The position numbers were made by a program, and so were the translations under genes. This document shows, one piece after another, positions 61,606-64,000 of a DNA stretch of 64,000 bases. This DNA is from Arthrobotrys musiformis. Lineage: Eukaryota; Ascomycota; Orbiliomycetes; Orbiliales; Orbiliaceae. The notes below the pieces were generated by a model. That model was not told where the DNA came from, did no database searches, and was given only the letters and a program-made list of their open reading frames with translations. Within the stretch, counting starts at the first letter, position 1. Each line of letters starts with the position of its first letter. The stretch is from contig JAVHJL010000001.1 of assembly GCA_036971715.1 (NCBI GenBank), positions 3,782,001 to 3,846,000 of the forward strand, given 5' to 3'.

Positions 61606-63255
61606 ATGAGTACAAGCCAAGCATCGAGCGACCCTACGGGCCAGCTTCTGGTGAGCCGCTTACCTCTCCCTTAGTCCCTGTCCCACAATGTGGCACGAGG
61701 CTTGTGGAATTCAAGTCTTTAGGGAAAATTTTGACCCCGCTAACACCCTATTTTTTAAACCGTACAGAAAGAATACTGCCCACCGCTAGACAGCGCCATT
61801 GTTCTGGCAATTTTACTTGATTTCGACAATAACGTCTCAGAAGCCCGGGGTATCCTAGATACGCTCAAAGCCGAAACCATTGTCGACGAAGCCGACGGAG
61901 CCGATTTGTCGGATTTCTATCAAAATAATGTTTTCACGGACGAAGACACCAATACTACGCTTACTAGCGCTAGTAAAAGCGAGAAAGGGGTCGGTGCTGG
62001 AGAGATGACGGCGGATGATCCGGTGTATCCGCTGACTACTATGTTCCCATCGATCGCGGTGTTTACGCTTCGCCATACGCTGCAGAAGTGTGGTGGTGAT
62101 GTTGCACGGGCTATTGATGAGTTGCTTAACCTTGGATTTTTGGACGGGGAAGGAGAGGGGTTGAAGGGTGTCGATGCGTTTTCGGAGGATTCCATTGGCA
62201 GTGGGAGTGGTGGTAGTGGTGGGAGAAGGAAGGGGAAGAAGAAGGGGAATAACCGTCAATCTCAGGTTGGGAATATACTGGAGGAACTTGACGCCGCTGG
62301 CGGCGCCGGGCCGTCGTCGAAGTGGGAGCAGATGGAGACGGAAGTCACTTTCTTGGCTACGAAGCTTAATGTTTCCCCTCAAATTGCCAAATCGACGTAT
62401 CATAAACATGGGGGGCTGTCGAGCACGTTGATTGCATTGATTGAGGCACATGGAGATGGGGATACGATCCCCGAGGATGCATCACATCTTGAAACCATCA
62501 GTTCTATCAAGGCGAAGTATCCTAGGTTATTGCAGTCTCATGTTGTCGGGTTGGTTAAGATGTGCAAGGACGATATCCCGAGCGCCTTCAAGTTCGCAGA
62601 GTTGCTAAATAGAAGGCAGCTCCACAAACTCACCGTGGACAACAGCAACTCATCTCAAGGTCCGAAGAGTCCAACATCGCCAACAGCTATTGCATCGTCT
62701 TCTTCAGATCTCTGGAATGTAGTAGGTAGCCCGCGAAAGACCCCAACCTCGCCAACAAGCCCCACCTCCCCTCGAATGTCCTACCGAACCGCCGCGCTAG
62801 CTGCAACCGACCATGCCGCCGCTCGCAACGAAGCCTACAATAAAGCTTCAGCCGCCTATCGTCGTTCCAAGAGCGACCACCTCATGGGTGCCGTCGCCAC
62901 GTACTACGCCGAGGAAGGAAAAAATCACGGAACCCGTTTGAAGGCGTACAGTGACATGGCTGCCGAGGCTCTAGTCGAAGAAAATTCGAGCGAGTATACA
63001 CTTGATCTGCACGGTGTTACTGTTCAGCAGGCTTTGAAGATTGTGAATGAGAGGGTTACTAGTTGGTGGGTTCGGACTAATAGCAATGATAGTAGAGCTG
63101 TTACCCCGTTTAATATCATTACTGGTGTTGGGACGCATAGTAGGGGCGGGCAGTCGAGGTTGGGCCCCGCTGTGTCTAAGATGCTGATCAAAGGAAACTG
63201 GAAGATAGAGGTTCGGCCCGGGAATGTCACAGTTTTGGGGGTTCAGAAAAGGTAA
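61606..63255 (+). CDS. Cue2-like protein: CUE + DUF1771 + SMR domains
   Basis: Exons 61606-61650 and 61768-63255 give 510 aa. The first 15 residues (MSTSQASSDPTGQLL) join to KEYCPPLDSAIVLAILLDF, a first UBA/CUE-like helix. A CUE-type domain follows (PLTTMFPSIAVFTLRHTLQ, DVARAIDELLNLGFL), then a Gly/Lys-rich linker, another helical segment, a Ser/Pro/Thr-rich spacer with TSPTSPTSP repeats, DUF1771 (ARNEAYNKASAAYRRSK, YYAEEGKNHG) and a C-terminal SMR domain with the catalytic-type DLHGV and TGVGTHSRGGQSRLGP motifs. In yeast, Cue2 is the SMR endonuclease that cuts mRNA at collided ribosomes in no-go decay; a matching role here is inferred from domain order. Confidence 0.88.
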
Positions 63256-63662
63256 TACGGGCGTTGTCCCGTAAAGTAGAGCTGGCGGAAAGGTCAGCAA
63301 TGGGGGGGCGATACCATTTTTGGGATTTCTTTATTTTCTTTTAGCGGGTTACAGTACTGGTTGTATGTTCTATCTCCTTTAGACTCATGTTTCTAGTTTC
63401 TACATTTTCTCGGTTTATTATATTAGCGTTTCGTGGGAGGGTTCTGCATAGTTAACAGGTTTTTAACAAATGGAAATGCCCTCAGGTTCTCTTATTGGCC
63501 TTGATATATAGGCACACATGTCATACAAAAGCGCAGGTGCAGGTTTATGTACAGACTTAGGTATATGGTTATTATATTCCTCAAAAGTTTGGAAGTACCT
63601 TTCAAGCATCTATACTGCACCACCGGCCATCTGTCGGTTTTGGCTGTCTCCTTGAACCCCGT
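63256..63662. other. Convergent gap at the right end
   Basis: This gap holds the 3' flanks of the CUE/SMR gene and the edge gene on the minus strand. No other feature was seen. Confidence 0.5.
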
Positions 63663-64000
63663 TTAGGTTTTGATCCTCCTCTTAAACCTGATCAAATAGT
63701 CTTGCAGTCTCTTTCCATTTGCGTTCATACTCTCGGCGTAAGGCAATACGCAAGTATTACCATCGATGTTGTATACGATGAAGAAATCGGTCCCGGACGA
63801 AGGACGAAACGACAGAAACTGTGATCATCGATAATTGTATGTTCAGTAGCTGTTTTACTTTCGTCCTTCCCTTGCTTCGGGTCTATGGGACTAAAAGAAA
63901 CCATCTAGAGCCTTACCTGAACCATGCCTCCCGCTGACATTATCCTATCTAATTCGTCGTACATCAATGGATAGACATGACGTTTAAATTTGTTATAGTA
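63663..64000 (-). CDS. Unrecognised protein, C-terminal part only (runs off right edge)
   Basis: Two minus-strand exons (>64000-63917 and 63818-63663) join in phase 0 at GTAAGG..CACAG. The first contributes 28 residues (..HVYPLMYDELDRIMSAGG) and the second 51 residues plus TAA (FLSFRPSSGTDFFIVYNIDG, SMNANGKRLQDYLIRFKRR, ending IKT). Both frames are open, the junction is consensus and the composition is protein-like, so I believe it is a real 3' end. I do not recognise the family. The 5' part lies beyond the window. Confidence 0.6.

Noticed and set aside
61855..62451. 198-codon minus-strand frame
   Set aside because: It is antisense to the CUE/SMR coding exon.

Overview
This is a stretch of chromosome from a filamentous ascomycete (Pezizomycotina). 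The evidence is many short GT..AG introns, a hevein/GH18 chitinase of more than 1,100 residues beside a LysM gene, an HP1 homologue with chromo and chromoshadow domains, a DUF1752/DUF3295 regulator and ordinary fungal housekeeping genes. I cannot place it to class. No rRNA, tRNA, CRISPR array or recognisable transposon was found. Most genes are split by introns, so all exon coordinates come from reading frame, splice consensus and family-sequence continuity.

Layout. 0-6 kb: a LysM-type secreted protein (cut by the left edge, minus strand) faces a multi-exon chitinase across a 1.9 kb shared upstream region. 6.3-8.0 kb: an SMAP-type ArfGAP. 8.8-11.7 kb: three small Myb/SANT-like genes with a shared exon layout, of which the middle one carries an in-frame TGA. 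15-23 kb: a LAMTOR2/roadblock protein, cytochrome b5, HP1 and the chaperonin subunit CCT5, the last two divergent. 23.3-48.2 kb: almost no genes, except a DUF1752/DUF3295 protein at 37.7-39.3 kb. 48.2-53.6 kb: a CCCH + CHY zinc-finger gene of about 14 exons whose C-terminal finger is cut into micro-exons of 19, 21, 9 and 27 nt; it looks like empty sequence until the pieces are joined. 55-63.3 kb: IND1 and BFR2 (divergent, 239 bp apart), ICP55 and a Cue2-like CUE/SMR protein. At the right edge is the 3' end of an unrecognised minus-strand gene.

Functional links. The LysM/chitinase pair fits a known chitin-handling gene pair. IND1 and ICP55 are both mitochondrial. BFR2 (ribosome assembly), CCT5 (folding) and Cue2-like (stalled-ribosome quality control) are protein-synthesis genes. 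HP1 and the Myb-like cluster concern chromatin or DNA binding. The strongest leads are the micro-exon architecture of the CHY gene, the Myb-like micro-cluster with its interrupted member, and the gene-poor 25 kb around the DUF3295 gene.
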